From assembly GCA_900316235.1 (NCBI GenBank), contig ONCC01000019.1:1-57885 (forward strand): a stretch of DNA of 57,885 bases, given 5' to 3'. A program made the translations under genes and the position numbers. Numbering within the stretch: the stretch's first letter is position 1; every line of letters starts with the position of its first letter. Shown piece by piece: positions 6,766 through 16,058 of the stretch. The notes under the pieces are model-generated. The model worked only from the letters and a program-made list of their open reading frames with translations. It did not search any database and was not told the origin of the DNA. Source of the stretch: an uncultured Bacteroidales bacterium. GTDB taxonomy: Bacteria > Bacteroidota > Bacteroidia > Bacteroidales > P3.

Positions 6766-8280
6766 TTACAATTTTGCCTTGAGGTAGGCGGGCAGCTGGT
6801 CGATACTGACGCGCTCCTGCTGCATGGTGTCGCGGTGGCGCACAGTGACAGCGTTGTCGGTCAGCGTGTCGTTGTCGACGGTGATGCAGAAGGGGGTGCC
6901 GATGGCATCCTGACGACGGTAGCGGCGGCCGATGGCGTCCTTCTCGTCGTACTGCACCATCATGTCGGGCATCAGCAGGTGCTGTATCTCGCGGGCCTTC
7001 TCGGGCAGGCCGTCTTTCTTCACCAAGGGCAGCACGGCAGCCTTGTAGGGTGCCAGCTTGGCGGGGAGGCTGAGCACCACGCGGGTGCTGCCATCTTCGA
7101 GGGTCTCCTCCTTCAGCGAGTGGCTGAAGATGGCCAGGAAGGTGCGGTCGACGCCGATGGAGGTCTCGATGACGTACGGCGTGTAGCTCTCGTTCAGTTC
7201 GCTGTCGAAATACTGCAGTTTCTTGCCGCTGAACTCGCTGTGGCGGCTCAGGTCGAAGTCGGTGCGGCTATGGATGCCCTCCAGCTCCTTGAAACCGAAG
7301 GGGAACTTGAACTCGATGTCGGTGGCGGCGTTGGCGTAGTGGGCCAGCTTCTCGTGGTCGTGGTAGCGGTAGCAGTCGGCCGGGATGCCAAGGGCGAGGT
7401 GCCACTGCAGGCGCTCCTCTTTCCAGTGCTTGAACCACTCCAGCTCCGTTCCGGGACGCACAAAGAACTGCATCTCCATCTGCTCGAATTCGCGCATGCG
7501 GAAGATGAACTGTCGCGCCACAATCTCGTTGCGGAAAGCTTTGCCAATCTGGGCGATGCCGAAAGGTATCTTCATGCGGCCGCTCTTCTGCACGTTGAGG
7601 AAGTTGACGAAGATACCCTGTGCCGTTTCGGGACGCAAATACAGGGTATCGCTGTCGTCGATGACGCTGCCCATCTTGGTGGCGAACATCAGGTTGAACT
7701 GGCGCACGTCGGTCCAGTTGCGGGTGCCGCTGATGGGGCAGACAATCTCCAGGTCGAGGATGAGCTGCTTCAGGCCGTCGAGGTCGTTGCGGTTCATGCA
7801 GTCGGCATAGCGCTCATGAATCTCGTCGATCTTCTTCTGGTGCTCAAGCACACGCTGGTTGGTGGTGACGAACTGCTGGCGGTCGAAAGCGTCGCCGAAA
7901 CGCTTGTGGGCCTTCTCGCACTCCTTCTCAATCTTTTCTTCTATCTTGGCGATATGGTCCTCGATGAGGACGTCGGCGCGGTAGCGCTTCTTGCTGTCTT
8001 TGTTGTCGATGAGGGGATCGTTGAAGGCATCCACGTGGCCGCTGGCCTTCCAGATGCGGGGGTGCATGAAGATGGCACTGTCCAGACCCACGATGTTCTC
8101 GTGCATCTGCACCATAGCCTTCCACCAGTACTGCTTGATATTGTTCTTCAGCTCCACGCCCATCTGGCCGTAGTCGTAGACAGCGGCGAGGCCGTCGTAG
8201 ATTTCCGAGCTTGGGAAGATGAATCCGTATTCCTTGGCGTGAGCCACCACTTTCTTGAAGAAATCGTCTTGATTTGCCAT
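6766..8280 (-). CDS. glyS: Glycyl-tRNA synthetase (class II, homodimeric type)
   Basis: This enzyme charges tRNA-Gly. The 504-residue protein is the single-chain alpha2 type rather than the separate alpha/beta subunits of many bacteria. Class II motif 2 is visible as GIAQIGKAFRNE with the FRMREFEQME segment after it, and motif 3 as ETSIGVDRTFLAIF. The C-terminal third (LAPYKAAVLPLV to the end) is the anticodon-binding domain, including DEKDAIGRRYRRQDAIGTP. The next gene on the strand is the unrelated toxin-antitoxin island. Confidence 0.96.
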   Translation of the reverse strand: MANQDDFFKKVVAHAKEYGFIFPSSEIYDGLAAVYDYGQMGVELKNNIKQYWWKAMVQMHENIVGLDSAIFMHPRIWKASGHVDAFNDPLIDNKDSKKRYRADVLIEDHIAKIEEKIEKECEKAHKRFGDAFDRQQFVTTNQRVLEHQKKIDEIHERYADCMNRNDLDGLKQLILDLEIVCPISGTRNWTDVRQFNLMFATKMGSVIDDSDTLYLRPETAQGIFVNFLNVQKSGRMKIPFGIAQIGKAFRNEIVARQFIFRMREFEQMEMQFFVRPGTELEWFKHWKEERLQWHLALGIPADCYRYHDHEKLAHYANAATDIEFKFPFGFKELEGIHSRTDFDLSRHSEFSGKKLQYFDSELNESYTPYVIETSIGVDRTFLAIFSHSLKEETLEDGSTRVVLSLPAKLAPYKAAVLPLVKKDGLPEKAREIQHLLMPDMMVQYDEKDAIGRRYRRQDAIGTPFCITVDNDTLTDNAVTVRHRDTMQQERVSIDQLPAYLKAKL

Positions 8281-8360
8281 AAGTCTAAATAATGTTTCCT
8301 AAAATAATATAATAATTCACATTAACGATAGCCCCATGTTAATATTGTGTTGTCTGGGCA

Positions 8361-9848
8361 TTATTTTTTCTTCAGCACGATGCGGAAGGTGGTACCCTGG
8401 CCGGGGACGGAGTATTTGAGGAAGAGGCGGCCGCGGTGGTACTGGTTGATAATACGGCGGGCCAGTGGGAGGCCGAGACCCCAACCACGGCTCTTGGTGG
8501 TGAAGCCGCTGTCGAAAATGCGTTTCTGCACTGACGGGCTCATGCCTTTGCCGGTGTCGGTGACGTCGATGTAGATATTGCGGGCATCCTGCGAGCCGAC
8601 GATGGTGATAGTGCCGGCACCCTCCATGGCGTCGATGGCATTCTTGCAGAGGTTCTCGATTACCCACTGGAACAGGTGGCTGTTAAGGGGGGCGATGAAT
8701 TGCTCGTCGGCAGGGAAGGAGACGGCGAACTGCACCTTCCTCGGTGCACGGCTGCGGAGATAGTCGATGGCGGCACTCACGGCGTCGGCGACATTTTCCT
8801 CCTTCAGTTCGGGTACCGAGCCAATCTTTGAGAAGCGGTGGGTGATGGTTTCTAGACGATGGATATCTTTCTCAACCTCAGCGGCATACTCCTCGCTGAA
8901 TTCCTTTCCGCGAAGGTACTGTGTCCAGCCACTGAGCGAGCTGAGGGGCGTGCCCAACTGGTGAGCGGTCTCCTTTGCCAGGCCTACCCAGATGCGATTC
9001 TGCTCAGCGGTACGGGCAGTGCGGAAGATGTAGTAGGTCACCACCAGCAGTACCAGTCCAATGATAATATAGAAGAGTGGCACCCACTGCAACGAACGCA
9101 GCAGAGGAGAGTTCTCATAGTAGACATAAGCACGGCTGTTGTCGGGCAGGGAGATTTGGATGGGGTCGTTGACGGCAGCCATGCGTTCTAGCCTGGGCAG
9201 CAGTTTGGCGGGGTTGTTGACCTCCGTGGAGTCTAGGTTGCCGATGGCAAGGGCCCGGGTACGGGTGCTGTCGACAATGACCACGGGCACGAAGACCGAG
9301 TTATTGGTGATTTCGGCCAGGAACGACCGCGTAAAGCCCATGAGCACGTGGCGTAGTTGGGTGTAATACTGTGACTCTTTGTAGTAGAGTGTCATCGGCA
9401 TGCCCCAGATGCGATAGACAAACGGTGGATTCTGTGAGAATTCCTCCATCAGGTCGCCTTCAAGTTTTTGTCCTGCAAGCTCCTGCGGGACAGTGATAAT
9501 GGAATCCTTGGAGGAGGTGATGATGATTGGGGTGCGGGCGGAGTCGACGATGTAGTGGATGTAGGCCAGGCTGAAGCGGAGATCGGTGCTGAGATCGGGG
9601 TCGTTGAAGCTTTGCAGTATGTCGGTATAGAGCTGCATCTTGCGATGCTCGTCGAGGGTGGCCTGTTGGAAGAAGTGCTGTGTCACTTCGGCCATGCGGT
9701 TGCGCTGGGCTATAGCATTGGCCCATAGGCGAATCTTGGCTTCCTCGCTTTCGCGCACCTGCCCGGCGATATGTTGCACCTGCCATAGAGCGAAGAGCGC
9801 CAAGGCGATGGCCAAAGCCATGAGTATGAGTTTTATGCGCTGTTTCAT
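8361..9848 (-). CDS. Sensor histidine kinase
   Basis: This is a 495-residue membrane kinase. TM1 is at about residues 6-24, an extracytoplasmic region of about 230 residues follows, and TM2 is at about 256-275. The phospho-acceptor is H296 in KETAHQLGTPLSSL. The ATPase part shows the N box ENLCKNAIDAME, the G1 box DTGKGM and the G2 box RGWGLGLPLARR. The start MKQRIKL at 9848 overlaps the FtsX stop codon by 4 bp (ATGA) and is preferred over the longer frame. No response regulator is adjacent, so the partner is elsewhere or unknown. Confidence 0.9.
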   Translation of the reverse strand: MKQRIKLILMALAIALALFALWQVQHIAGQVRESEEAKIRLWANAIAQRNRMAEVTQHFFQQATLDEHRKMQLYTDILQSFNDPDLSTDLRFSLAYIHYIVDSARTPIIITSSKDSIITVPQELAGQKLEGDLMEEFSQNPPFVYRIWGMPMTLYYKESQYYTQLRHVLMGFTRSFLAEITNNSVFVPVVIVDSTRTRALAIGNLDSTEVNNPAKLLPRLERMAAVNDPIQISLPDNSRAYVYYENSPLLRSLQWVPLFYIIIGLVLLVVTYYIFRTARTAEQNRIWVGLAKETAHQLGTPLSSLSGWTQYLRGKEFSEEYAAEVEKDIHRLETITHRFSKIGSVPELKEENVADAVSAAIDYLRSRAPRKVQFAVSFPADEQFIAPLNSHLFQWVIENLCKNAIDAMEGAGTITIVGSQDARNIYIDVTDTGKGMSPSVQKRIFDSGFTTKSRGWGLGLPLARRIINQYHRGRLFLKYSVPGQGTTFRIVLKKK

Positions 9849-11068
9849 TCCGACTTGATGGTTTTTGCGGGGCTGATGTGCGAGATATAGGCTGCCGGAA
9901 GCAGTAGGGCTAGCAGGCACACCGCCAGGGTGGCTACGCTGATGGCGACAAAAGTGGTGGCGTTGAGGTCGACCGGCACATAGGACATCGAGTAGCTCGC
10001 GGCGTCAAGTTTCACCACCGTCCAGTGCTGCTGCACATAGCAGAGCACTAGCGAGATTGCGTCGCCGATGAAAATTCCCTCGAGGATAAGGCGCGAGGCT
10101 TTGAGGAGGAAAATGCGGCGCACTGAGGCATTGGTAGCGCCCATGGCTTTGAGGATGCCAATGGTGCGGCCCTTTTCGAAAATCATGATGAGTAGCGCCG
10201 AGACGATGGCTACGGCGCAGACCAGACCCATGATAAAGAGGATGAGGACGATGTTACTGTTCAGAAGGTCGAGCCATGAGAAGAGGGCGGGGTGGGCCTC
10301 GACGATAGTCTGGAGCGAGTAGTTGTAAGGCAACACGCCGAGGACGTTGAAGGCCGTAGCGTCGAGACGACTGAAAACGTCGACCAATATTTCATATCCA
10401 CCCACCATGGTTGAATCCCAATCATTTAGCCTCTGTACTTGCCGCAGGTCACCGATGACGTAGAGCTCATCGAACTCGGTGAGATCGGTATTGTAGATGC
10501 CACTGATGGTGAAGGCACGTGAGCGGTAGGTGTCGCCAGCCCAAAAATAGGTCCTCATCTTGTCGCCTACGGCGAGGTGCATACGCGACGATATGGTCTT
10601 GGAAATGAGGACGTCATTGGATACTTTCTCGGAAAAATAGGGAAGCTTGCCTTCCACGAGGCAGTTGGCGAAGAAGGTGGTGTCATAGTTTTCGCTGAGG
10701 CCTCGGAGCATGATGCCGTAGATTTGCTCTTGGGTCTTCACCATGCCACCTTTGGTGGCGAAAAACTGCAAGTGGCGCACGCCTCTCACGCTTTTGATAT
10801 TGGTTATCAGCGTGCTGTCGACGCTCACGGGGGTCTCCTGATAGAGGGGGTTGGAGGCGTAGTTGCTCACCGTGAGGTGGCTGCCGAAGCCCACCACCTT
10901 GTCGGTGATTTCGCGCTGGAAGCCGCTGAGGATGCTGACAGCCATCACCATCACCGTCACCCCCAGGGCGATGCTAATCACAGCAATGACCGACAGGGGC
11001 CCCGAAAAGCCCCCGCCGTCTTTGCTTCGCGGCATAAACCGCTTTGCTATGAATCGCTCGAACCGCAC
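9845..11068 (-). CDS. FtsX-family ABC transporter permease (LolC/LolE-like)
   Basis: The protein is 407 aa with four predicted membrane segments: one near the N-terminus (SVIAVISIALGVTVMVMAVS) and three in the C-terminal half (around 275, 325 and 380), with a large periplasmic domain between. The end ...ISHISPAKTIKSE is typical of the FtsX family. The start is GTG at 11068, directly after the tpiA stop codon. LolC/E permeases extract lipoproteins toward the outer membrane. No ATPase gene is adjacent, so the exact substrate is inferred from the family. Confidence 0.85.
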   Translation of the reverse strand: MRFERFIAKRFMPRSKDGGGFSGPLSVIAVISIALGVTVMVMAVSILSGFQREITDKVVGFGSHLTVSNYASNPLYQETPVSVDSTLITNIKSVRGVRHLQFFATKGGMVKTQEQIYGIMLRGLSENYDTTFFANCLVEGKLPYFSEKVSNDVLISKTISSRMHLAVGDKMRTYFWAGDTYRSRAFTISGIYNTDLTEFDELYVIGDLRQVQRLNDWDSTMVGGYEILVDVFSRLDATAFNVLGVLPYNYSLQTIVEAHPALFSWLDLLNSNIVLILFIMGLVCAVAIVSALLIMIFEKGRTIGILKAMGATNASVRRIFLLKASRLILEGIFIGDAISLVLCYVQQHWTVVKLDAASYSMSYVPVDLNATTFVAISVATLAVCLLALLLPAAYISHISPAKTIKSE

Positions 11069-11830
11069 TTAGAAACTCAATGCGATGGCGATAAAGTCTT
11101 CGGCCTTCAGGGAAGCGCCGCCGATGAGACCGCCGTCGATGTCGGGGCATGCGAAGAGCTCCTTGGCATTGGAGGGTTTGCAGCTGCCGCCATAGAGGAT
11201 GCTGATTTCGTCGGCCAGCTCTTTGCCATACTTGGAGGTGAGCAGCGAGCGGATATGGGCGTGGATTTCCTGCGCCTGTTCGGGAGTGGCGGTCTTGCCA
11301 GTGCCGATGGCCCAGACGGGCTCGTAGGCGATGACCACTTCTTTCATCTGCTCGGCGGTGAGGTGGAAGAGACCTTCCTCAACTTGGCGTTTCACCACAT
11401 CAAGCTGACGGCCGGCTTCGCGCTCCTCGAGCACCTCTCCGACGCAGACGATGGGTTTCAGACCGTGCTTCAGTAGCTGGTCCACCTTGGCGGCCACGGT
11501 CTTATCGGTCTCGCCATAGTAGGCGCGACGCTCCGAGTGACCTACAATACAGTAGTCAATCTCCATACTTTCAAGCATTTCGGCACTCACCTCACCGGTG
11601 TAGGCACCCTTCTCCTGGTCACTGACGTTCTGTGCGCCAACCATGAAATAGCTGTCGTTGGCATAGTCGGTGGTCATCTCCAGATAGGGGAACGGGGGGC
11701 AGACGATAAGTTTCGTATCGCGCGGAAGTTCCTTGTCCTCAAGTTGTTCCATGATACCATTGATGAGGTCGTCAGCCTCGTTGAAGGTGCAGTTCATTTT
11801 CCAGTTGCCTGCTACGATATGTTTTCTCAT
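11069..11830 (-). CDS. tpiA: Triosephosphate isomerase
   Basis: This glycolytic enzyme interconverts dihydroxyacetone phosphate and glyceraldehyde-3-phosphate. The 253-residue TIM barrel has the substrate lysine in GNWKMN, the catalytic histidine in IVGHSERR and the catalytic glutamate in AYEPVWAIGTGKTA (flexible loop 6). The phosphate loop is LYGGSCKPSNA followed by GLIGGASL. The start ATG at 11830 fits the MRKHIVAGNWKMN family start. The FtsX permease follows with no gap, so the two genes are likely cotranscribed. Confidence 0.97.
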   Translation of the reverse strand: MRKHIVAGNWKMNCTFNEADDLINGIMEQLEDKELPRDTKLIVCPPFPYLEMTTDYANDSYFMVGAQNVSDQEKGAYTGEVSAEMLESMEIDYCIVGHSERRAYYGETDKTVAAKVDQLLKHGLKPIVCVGEVLEEREAGRQLDVVKRQVEEGLFHLTAEQMKEVVIAYEPVWAIGTGKTATPEQAQEIHAHIRSLLTSKYGKELADEISILYGGSCKPSNAKELFACPDIDGGLIGGASLKAEDFIAIALSF

Positions 11831-11926
11831 GTTTCTAGGGTTTAAATGTTTAATAATAATATCTAATAACGCGGACGGGTTGATATTATTTTATTGGTGT
11901 AAAAAAATAAATATTTTGTAATATTT

Positions 11927-11957
11927 TTTGTAAATATGATTTTATTTACTATTTTTG
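11927..11957 (+). promoter_or_regulatory. Promoter for serC
   Basis: TTTG (11927-11930), a 19-bp spacer and TATTTTTG (11950-11957) match the Bacteroidetes pattern exactly. The predicted leader to the serC ATG is about 65 nt. Confidence 0.75.
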
Positions 11958-12027
11958 TAGTTGCGTCTCAATGATGCAGAAAGCAAGTAATTCATTAAAT
12001 ATAAACCATTTAAAACAAAAACAACAA

Positions 12028-13143
12028 ATGAAGACCGCTTATAATTTCAACGCAGGTCCCTGTGTCCTGCCCAAAGAGGCCATCGAGTCCACCATCGCCG
12101 CCATCCGCGACTTTGACAACACTGGTATTGGCCTGCTCGAGATCTCTCACCGTACCCCCGGTTGGGAGCGCACCATGGAAGAAACCCGCCAGCTCTGGCG
12201 TGACCTGCTGAACATCCCCGCTGAGTACGAGATTCTCTTCCTTGGTGGTGGTGCCAGCACCGGCTTCATGGATGTTCCCGCCAATCTCCTGAACAAGAAG
12301 GCTGCTTACCTGCAGACCGGCGTGTGGGCCAAGAAGGCTGCCAAAGAGGCTAAGAACTTCGGTGAGACCGTGATCGTGGCCAGCAGCGAGGACAAGACCT
12401 ACAGCTACATTCCGAAGGGTTGGACCGTCCCCGCCGACGCCGACTACTTCCACATCACCACCAACAACACTATCTACGGTACCGAGATCCGCAAGGACTT
12501 CGCCGCCAACGAGATCAACAACGTGATGCTCGTCGCCGACATGAGCTCCGACATCATGAGCCGTCCCGTCGACGTGAAGAAGTACGGTCTCATCTACGGT
12601 GGCGCCCAGAAGAACGTCGGTCCTGCCGGTGTTACCTTCTACATCGTCCGCAAAGACATCCTCGGCAAGATCACCGACCGCCAGTACATGAACCCCCTGC
12701 CCACCATGGTGGACTTCCGTACCCACGCCGCTGAAGAGGCCAAGAACATCAGCATGTTCAACACTCCTCCGGTGAGCGCCATCTTCGTGATGCACGAGAC
12801 CCTGAAGTGGGTTAAGAACACCATCGGCGGTGTTGAAAACATGAACAAGATCAACCTCAAGAAGAGCGCCATGCTCTATGAGGAGATTGACCGTAACAGC
12901 ATGTTCAAGGGTACTGCTGAGAAGGAAGACCGTTCCATCATGAACCACTGCTGGGTGATGGCCGAGGGCCGCGAGAACCTGCAGGATGCCTTCATGGCCT
13001 TCGCCAAGGAGCGCGGTATGGTCGGCATCAAGGGTCACCGCAGCGTCGGCGGCTTCCGTGCCAGCCTCTACAATGCTTGCCCCATCGAGGCCGTCGAGGC
13101 TCTCGTCCAGTGCATGCAGGACTTCGAGAAAGCCAACAAATAA
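12028..13143 (+). CDS. serC: Phosphoserine aminotransferase
   Basis: SerC converts 3-phosphohydroxypyruvate to 3-phosphoserine, using glutamate and PLP. The protein is 371 aa from ATG at 12028 (MKTAYNFNAGPCVLP, the conserved start); the longer frame from 11971 has no family support. The PLP lysine is K195 in GGAQKNVGPAG, and ISHRTPGW near residue 40 contributes to substrate binding. The next gene, serA, catalyses the preceding step of the pathway and starts 6 bp later. Confidence 0.96.
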   Translation: MKTAYNFNAGPCVLPKEAIESTIAAIRDFDNTGIGLLEISHRTPGWERTMEETRQLWRDLLNIPAEYEILFLGGGASTGFMDVPANLLNKKAAYLQTGVWAKKAAKEAKNFGETVIVASSEDKTYSYIPKGWTVPADADYFHITTNNTIYGTEIRKDFAANEINNVMLVADMSSDIMSRPVDVKKYGLIYGGAQKNVGPAGVTFYIVRKDILGKITDRQYMNPLPTMVDFRTHAAEEAKNISMFNTPPVSAIFVMHETLKWVKNTIGGVENMNKINLKKSAMLYEEIDRNSMFKGTAEKEDRSIMNHCWVMAEGRENLQDAFMAFAKERGMVGIKGHRSVGGFRASLYNACPIEAVEALVQCMQDFEKANK

Positions 13144-13149
13144 GAAACA

Positions 13150-14166
13150 ATGGAAATCAGAGACGACGTCAGGGAAGGTTTTGAGAAGAAGCTCCGCAAG
13201 GAGCCTACCTGCGTATTCTCCGATGAAATAAAGATTTACAACAAGATGAAAGTTTTAGTTGCTACCGAGAAACCGTTTGCCAAAGTGGCAGTTGACGGTA
13301 TCAAGAAAATCGTTGAGGAGAACGGCTACCAGTTTGCCCTCCTTGAGAAATATACCGACGTGAACGACCTCTACAAGGCCGTCGAGGATGCTGACGCTCT
13401 CATCGTGCGCAGCGACAAGGTGACCAAAGAGGTCATCGACCACGCCAAGAACCTGAAGATCGTCGTGCGCGCCGGTGCCGGTTACGACAACCTCGACCTC
13501 GAGGCCTGCAGCGCCCGCAAGATCGTCGCCATGAACACCCCCGGCCAGAACAGCAACGCTGTTGCCGAGCTCGTCATGGGTATGCTCGTCTATGCCGTCC
13601 GCAACTTCTTCAACGGTAAGAGCGGCAGCGAGCTCATGGGCAAGAAGCTGGGTATCCTCGCCTTCGGTAACGTGGGACGCAACGTGGCCCGCATCGCCAA
13701 GGGCTTCGGCATGGATGTCTATGCCTACGACGCTTTCCTGAGCGCCGAGCAGATCAACAGCAGCGCCATCGCCAAGGCTGTCCCCAGCCAGGAGGCCCTG
13801 TTCGAGACCTGCGACGTGGTGTCGCTCCACATCCCCGCCACCGCTGAGACCAAGCTGAGCATCAACTACGACCTCGTTGGCAAGATGCACAAGGGCGGTA
13901 TCCTCGTGAACAGCGCCCGTAAGGAAGTCATCGACGAGGCTGGTCTGCTCAAGCTGATGGCCGAGCGCACCGACCTGAAGTACATCACCGACATCATGCC
14001 CGATGCCGATGCCGACTTCAAGGCTTTCGAGGGTCGCTACTTCGCCACCCCCAAGAAGATGGGTGCCCAGACCGAAGAGGCCAACATCAACGCCGGTCTC
14101 GCCGCCGCAAACCAGATTGCCGACTTCTTCAAGACCGGTAACAAGAAGTTCCAGGTCAACAAATAA
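13150..14166 (+). CDS. serA: D-3-phosphoglycerate dehydrogenase
   Basis: SerA oxidises 3-phosphoglycerate, the entry step to serine. The Rossmann loop appears as LGILAFGNVGRNVA. The catalytic region includes VRAGAGYDN, the NSARKEVIDE segment and TPKKMGAQT. There is no C-terminal ACT domain, so this is the short form. Two starts are possible. The ATG at 13150 is 6 bp after serC and adds 32 residues with coding-like composition. The ATG at 13246 (MKVLVATEKPFAKV) matches the conserved family N-terminus. I give the longer frame because of its tight spacing; the shorter one is equally plausible biochemically. Confidence 0.9.
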   Translation: MEIRDDVREGFEKKLRKEPTCVFSDEIKIYNKMKVLVATEKPFAKVAVDGIKKIVEENGYQFALLEKYTDVNDLYKAVEDADALIVRSDKVTKEVIDHAKNLKIVVRAGAGYDNLDLEACSARKIVAMNTPGQNSNAVAELVMGMLVYAVRNFFNGKSGSELMGKKLGILAFGNVGRNVARIAKGFGMDVYAYDAFLSAEQINSSAIAKAVPSQEALFETCDVVSLHIPATAETKLSINYDLVGKMHKGGILVNSARKEVIDEAGLLKLMAERTDLKYITDIMPDADADFKAFEGRYFATPKKMGAQTEEANINAGLAAANQIADFFKTGNKKFQVNK

Positions 14167-14175
14167 GAAGAAAGG

Positions 14176-15018
14176 ATGCAACTCTGCATCTTCAACCCTG
14201 AGCACGACCTTTGCTTAGCCAAAGGTCGTGCTCATTATGTACCGCCGCGGTCGGCCGTGGAGTTCGCCCGCCGCGACGCATCCCTCATGTCCGTATTATA
14301 TCCAGAGGCGGAATGTTGCTCGGTATATGATTTATCATGCAATCAGGCTTTGATGGCCACCGAGGTGGTGACGTGGGGGTGGAATGCTGTCGTCAGACAT
14401 GAGCTACAGAAGAGGGGCGTTGATGTTGCATTGCTGCCTACGGATGAAGAAATAGACACCATCCGCGAGCTCCAGCACCGCTCCACGGTGCTCCCCTTGC
14501 AGGAGGACTGCCACGAGGTGCGTTCTATAGAATGTATGGAATCATTATTAAAAAGTTGTGAGCACTGGGTCCTCAAGGCGCCTTGGTCGGGGGCGGGTAG
14601 GGGTCTGCGTTGGGTGCACGGCAGCCTCACGCCTATCGACCGCGACTGGATAGTGAAAACCGTCGCCAACCAGCGCTGCGTCATCGCCGAACCCCGCCGC
14701 GATGTGGTAGCAGACCTTGCACTTGAGTATATGAGTGGTTATTTTATGGGATACTCCTATTTCAAGACAGACAGCGGCGTGTACAAAGAGAATGTAATGT
14801 GGACTGATGCCCGTATTGTAGAGACGTTCCATGAAACGGCTCTGCTGCAGACAAAGGCACACATAGAAGAGTGGCTGGCCGCCAACGTGTGGCCGCGCTA
14901 CCGAGGACCGCTGGGCGTCGACCTGATGGTCGACGCAAGGGGGCAGACTTTTGTCTCCGAAATCAACTTCCGTCACACCATGGGCATGGTGGCCCATGAA
15001 AAAATCAATCAACAATGA
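14176..15018 (+). CDS. ATP-grasp-like protein of unknown substrate
   Basis: This is a 280-residue cytosolic protein without a signal peptide. It begins MQLCIFNPEHDLCLAKG. The glycine-rich APWSGAGRGLRW (about residue 137) resembles an ATP-grasp nucleotide loop, and EINFRHTMGM near the C-terminus resembles the metal-binding E-x-N-x-R motif of the fold, after GVDLMVD. I do not recognise a named family. The stop codon overlaps the next ATG (ATGA), so it is translationally coupled to the MntP-sigma gene. It lies 9 bp behind serA. Confidence 0.65.
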   Translation: MQLCIFNPEHDLCLAKGRAHYVPPRSAVEFARRDASLMSVLYPEAECCSVYDLSCNQALMATEVVTWGWNAVVRHELQKRGVDVALLPTDEEIDTIRELQHRSTVLPLQEDCHEVRSIECMESLLKSCEHWVLKAPWSGAGRGLRWVHGSLTPIDRDWIVKTVANQRCVIAEPRRDVVADLALEYMSGYFMGYSYFKTDSGVYKENVMWTDARIVETFHETALLQTKAHIEEWLAANVWPRYRGPLGVDLMVDARGQTFVSEINFRHTMGMVAHEKINQQ

Positions 15019-16058
15019 CATTTGTAGAAGCATTACTATTGTCTCTGGCACTTTGTGTCGACACTCTGGTGGTCTCTGCCGCCACCGCATTCCGTACTAA
15101 AATGACCTACCGCCGCGGGCTCCTCATGGCCTTGATTCTGGGATTTTGCCAGTTTGCCTTTCCCCTGGCGGGTGCCATCATTGGCGACGTGGCCCGCGCC
15201 TTCATCGAGGCTGTCGACCACTGGATAGCCTTCGGCTTGCTGGCCTTCATCGGTGGAAAGATGATTCTTGACGGCATCCGTGGCGAGGAAGGGAAGGCAG
15301 AGGAAAAGACTCCTGATAGCCACCGTTCGCTGATTTATACCTATTTTTTATTGGGTATTGCCACCAGCATTGATGGTCTGGCCGTCGGCATCGGTCTCGG
15401 CTTGGACAACCCGCTGGCTACCGTCCTGTGGATTGTCGCCACCATCGGTGCCGTTACAACCCTCGTCTCCCTGTTGGGTATCTACCTCGGCAAGCGCAAC
15501 ATCCCCGTCCCAGAGCGCACCGCCAACATCATCGCCGGCCTCGTCCTGATAGGCCTCGGAGTGAAGACTGCCAAGGAATATAACAAAGGAGTGCGCCTGT
15601 GGGCCGACGACGTGATGCGTTTCGTGGTGCGTTGCGGCGGCAGCCGCCCTGACTGCGAGGATGCTGTGCAGGAGGCTTTGGCAGCCCTCTGGTGCCACCG
15701 CGAGGAGGTGCCGTGTGAGAAAGGCAAGAGCTACCTGCTCAGTTCGGCCTACCGCAGCCTGATGATGGCTTTGCGCCACGGCAAGGTGGTGAGGATGCAC
15801 GAGGAGCAGTCGACAGTGGAGACCATGCAGCAGCCCGACGAGCGCTTCGACCTCCGCGAGGCCATCGAGCACAGCCTCCAGGCGCTGCCCGAAGTGCAGA
15901 GGGCCATCCTCCAGCTCCGCGACGTCGAGGGATACAGTTACGCCGAGATAGGGAAAACCCTCGCGCTCAGCGACTCCCAGGTGCAGGTCTACCTCTTCCG
16001 TGCCCGCGTAACAATGAGAAAACAACTGAAACAATTGGGATATGACAACAATAGATAA
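15015..16058 (+). CDS. In-frame fusion: manganese efflux pump MntP + ECF sigma factor
   Basis: Residues 1-184 are a MntP-type exporter: six predicted membrane segments, with the conserved aspartates in ALCVDTLVVS and ATSIDGLAVGIG, ending GLVLIGLGVK where MntP proteins normally end. Without any stop codon the frame continues TAKEYNKGVRLWADD, which reads like the start of a Bacteroidetes ECF sigma factor. Region 2 (CEDAVQEALAALW) and region 4 (LPEVQRAILQLRDVEGYSYAEIG, shown here in part) are complete to residue 347. An in-frame GTG at 15561 could give a free 165-residue sigma factor. The fusion may be real, or may reflect a small deletion or an assembly join. The downstream gene is the probable anti-sigma factor. 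Confidence 0.85.
   Translation: MTFVEALLLSLALCVDTLVVSAATAFRTKMTYRRGLLMALILGFCQFAFPLAGAIIGDVARAFIEAVDHWIAFGLLAFIGGKMILDGIRGEEGKAEEKTPDSHRSLIYTYFLLGIATSIDGLAVGIGLGLDNPLATVLWIVATIGAVTTLVSLLGIYLGKRNIPVPERTANIIAGLVLIGLGVKTAKEYNKGVRLWADDVMRFVVRCGGSRPDCEDAVQEALAALWCHREEVPCEKGKSYLLSSAYRSLMMALRHGKVVRMHEEQSTVETMQQPDERFDLREAIEHSLQALPEVQRAILQLRDVEGYSYAEIGKTLALSDSQVQVYLFRARVTMRKQLKQLGYDNNR

Noticed and set aside
6835..8292. 485-codon antisense frame opposite glyS
   Set aside because: Shadow of glyS with the same valine/leucine/histidine-rich composition and no domain.
10577..11476. 299-codon plus-strand frame over the FtsX gene and tpiA
   Set aside because: Crosses two well-supported minus-strand genes and has no recognisable domain.
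11831..12027. Long serC N-terminus from 11971
   Set aside because: The extra 19 residues precede the conserved MKTAYNFNAGP start and lie in the A/T-rich leader behind the promoter.
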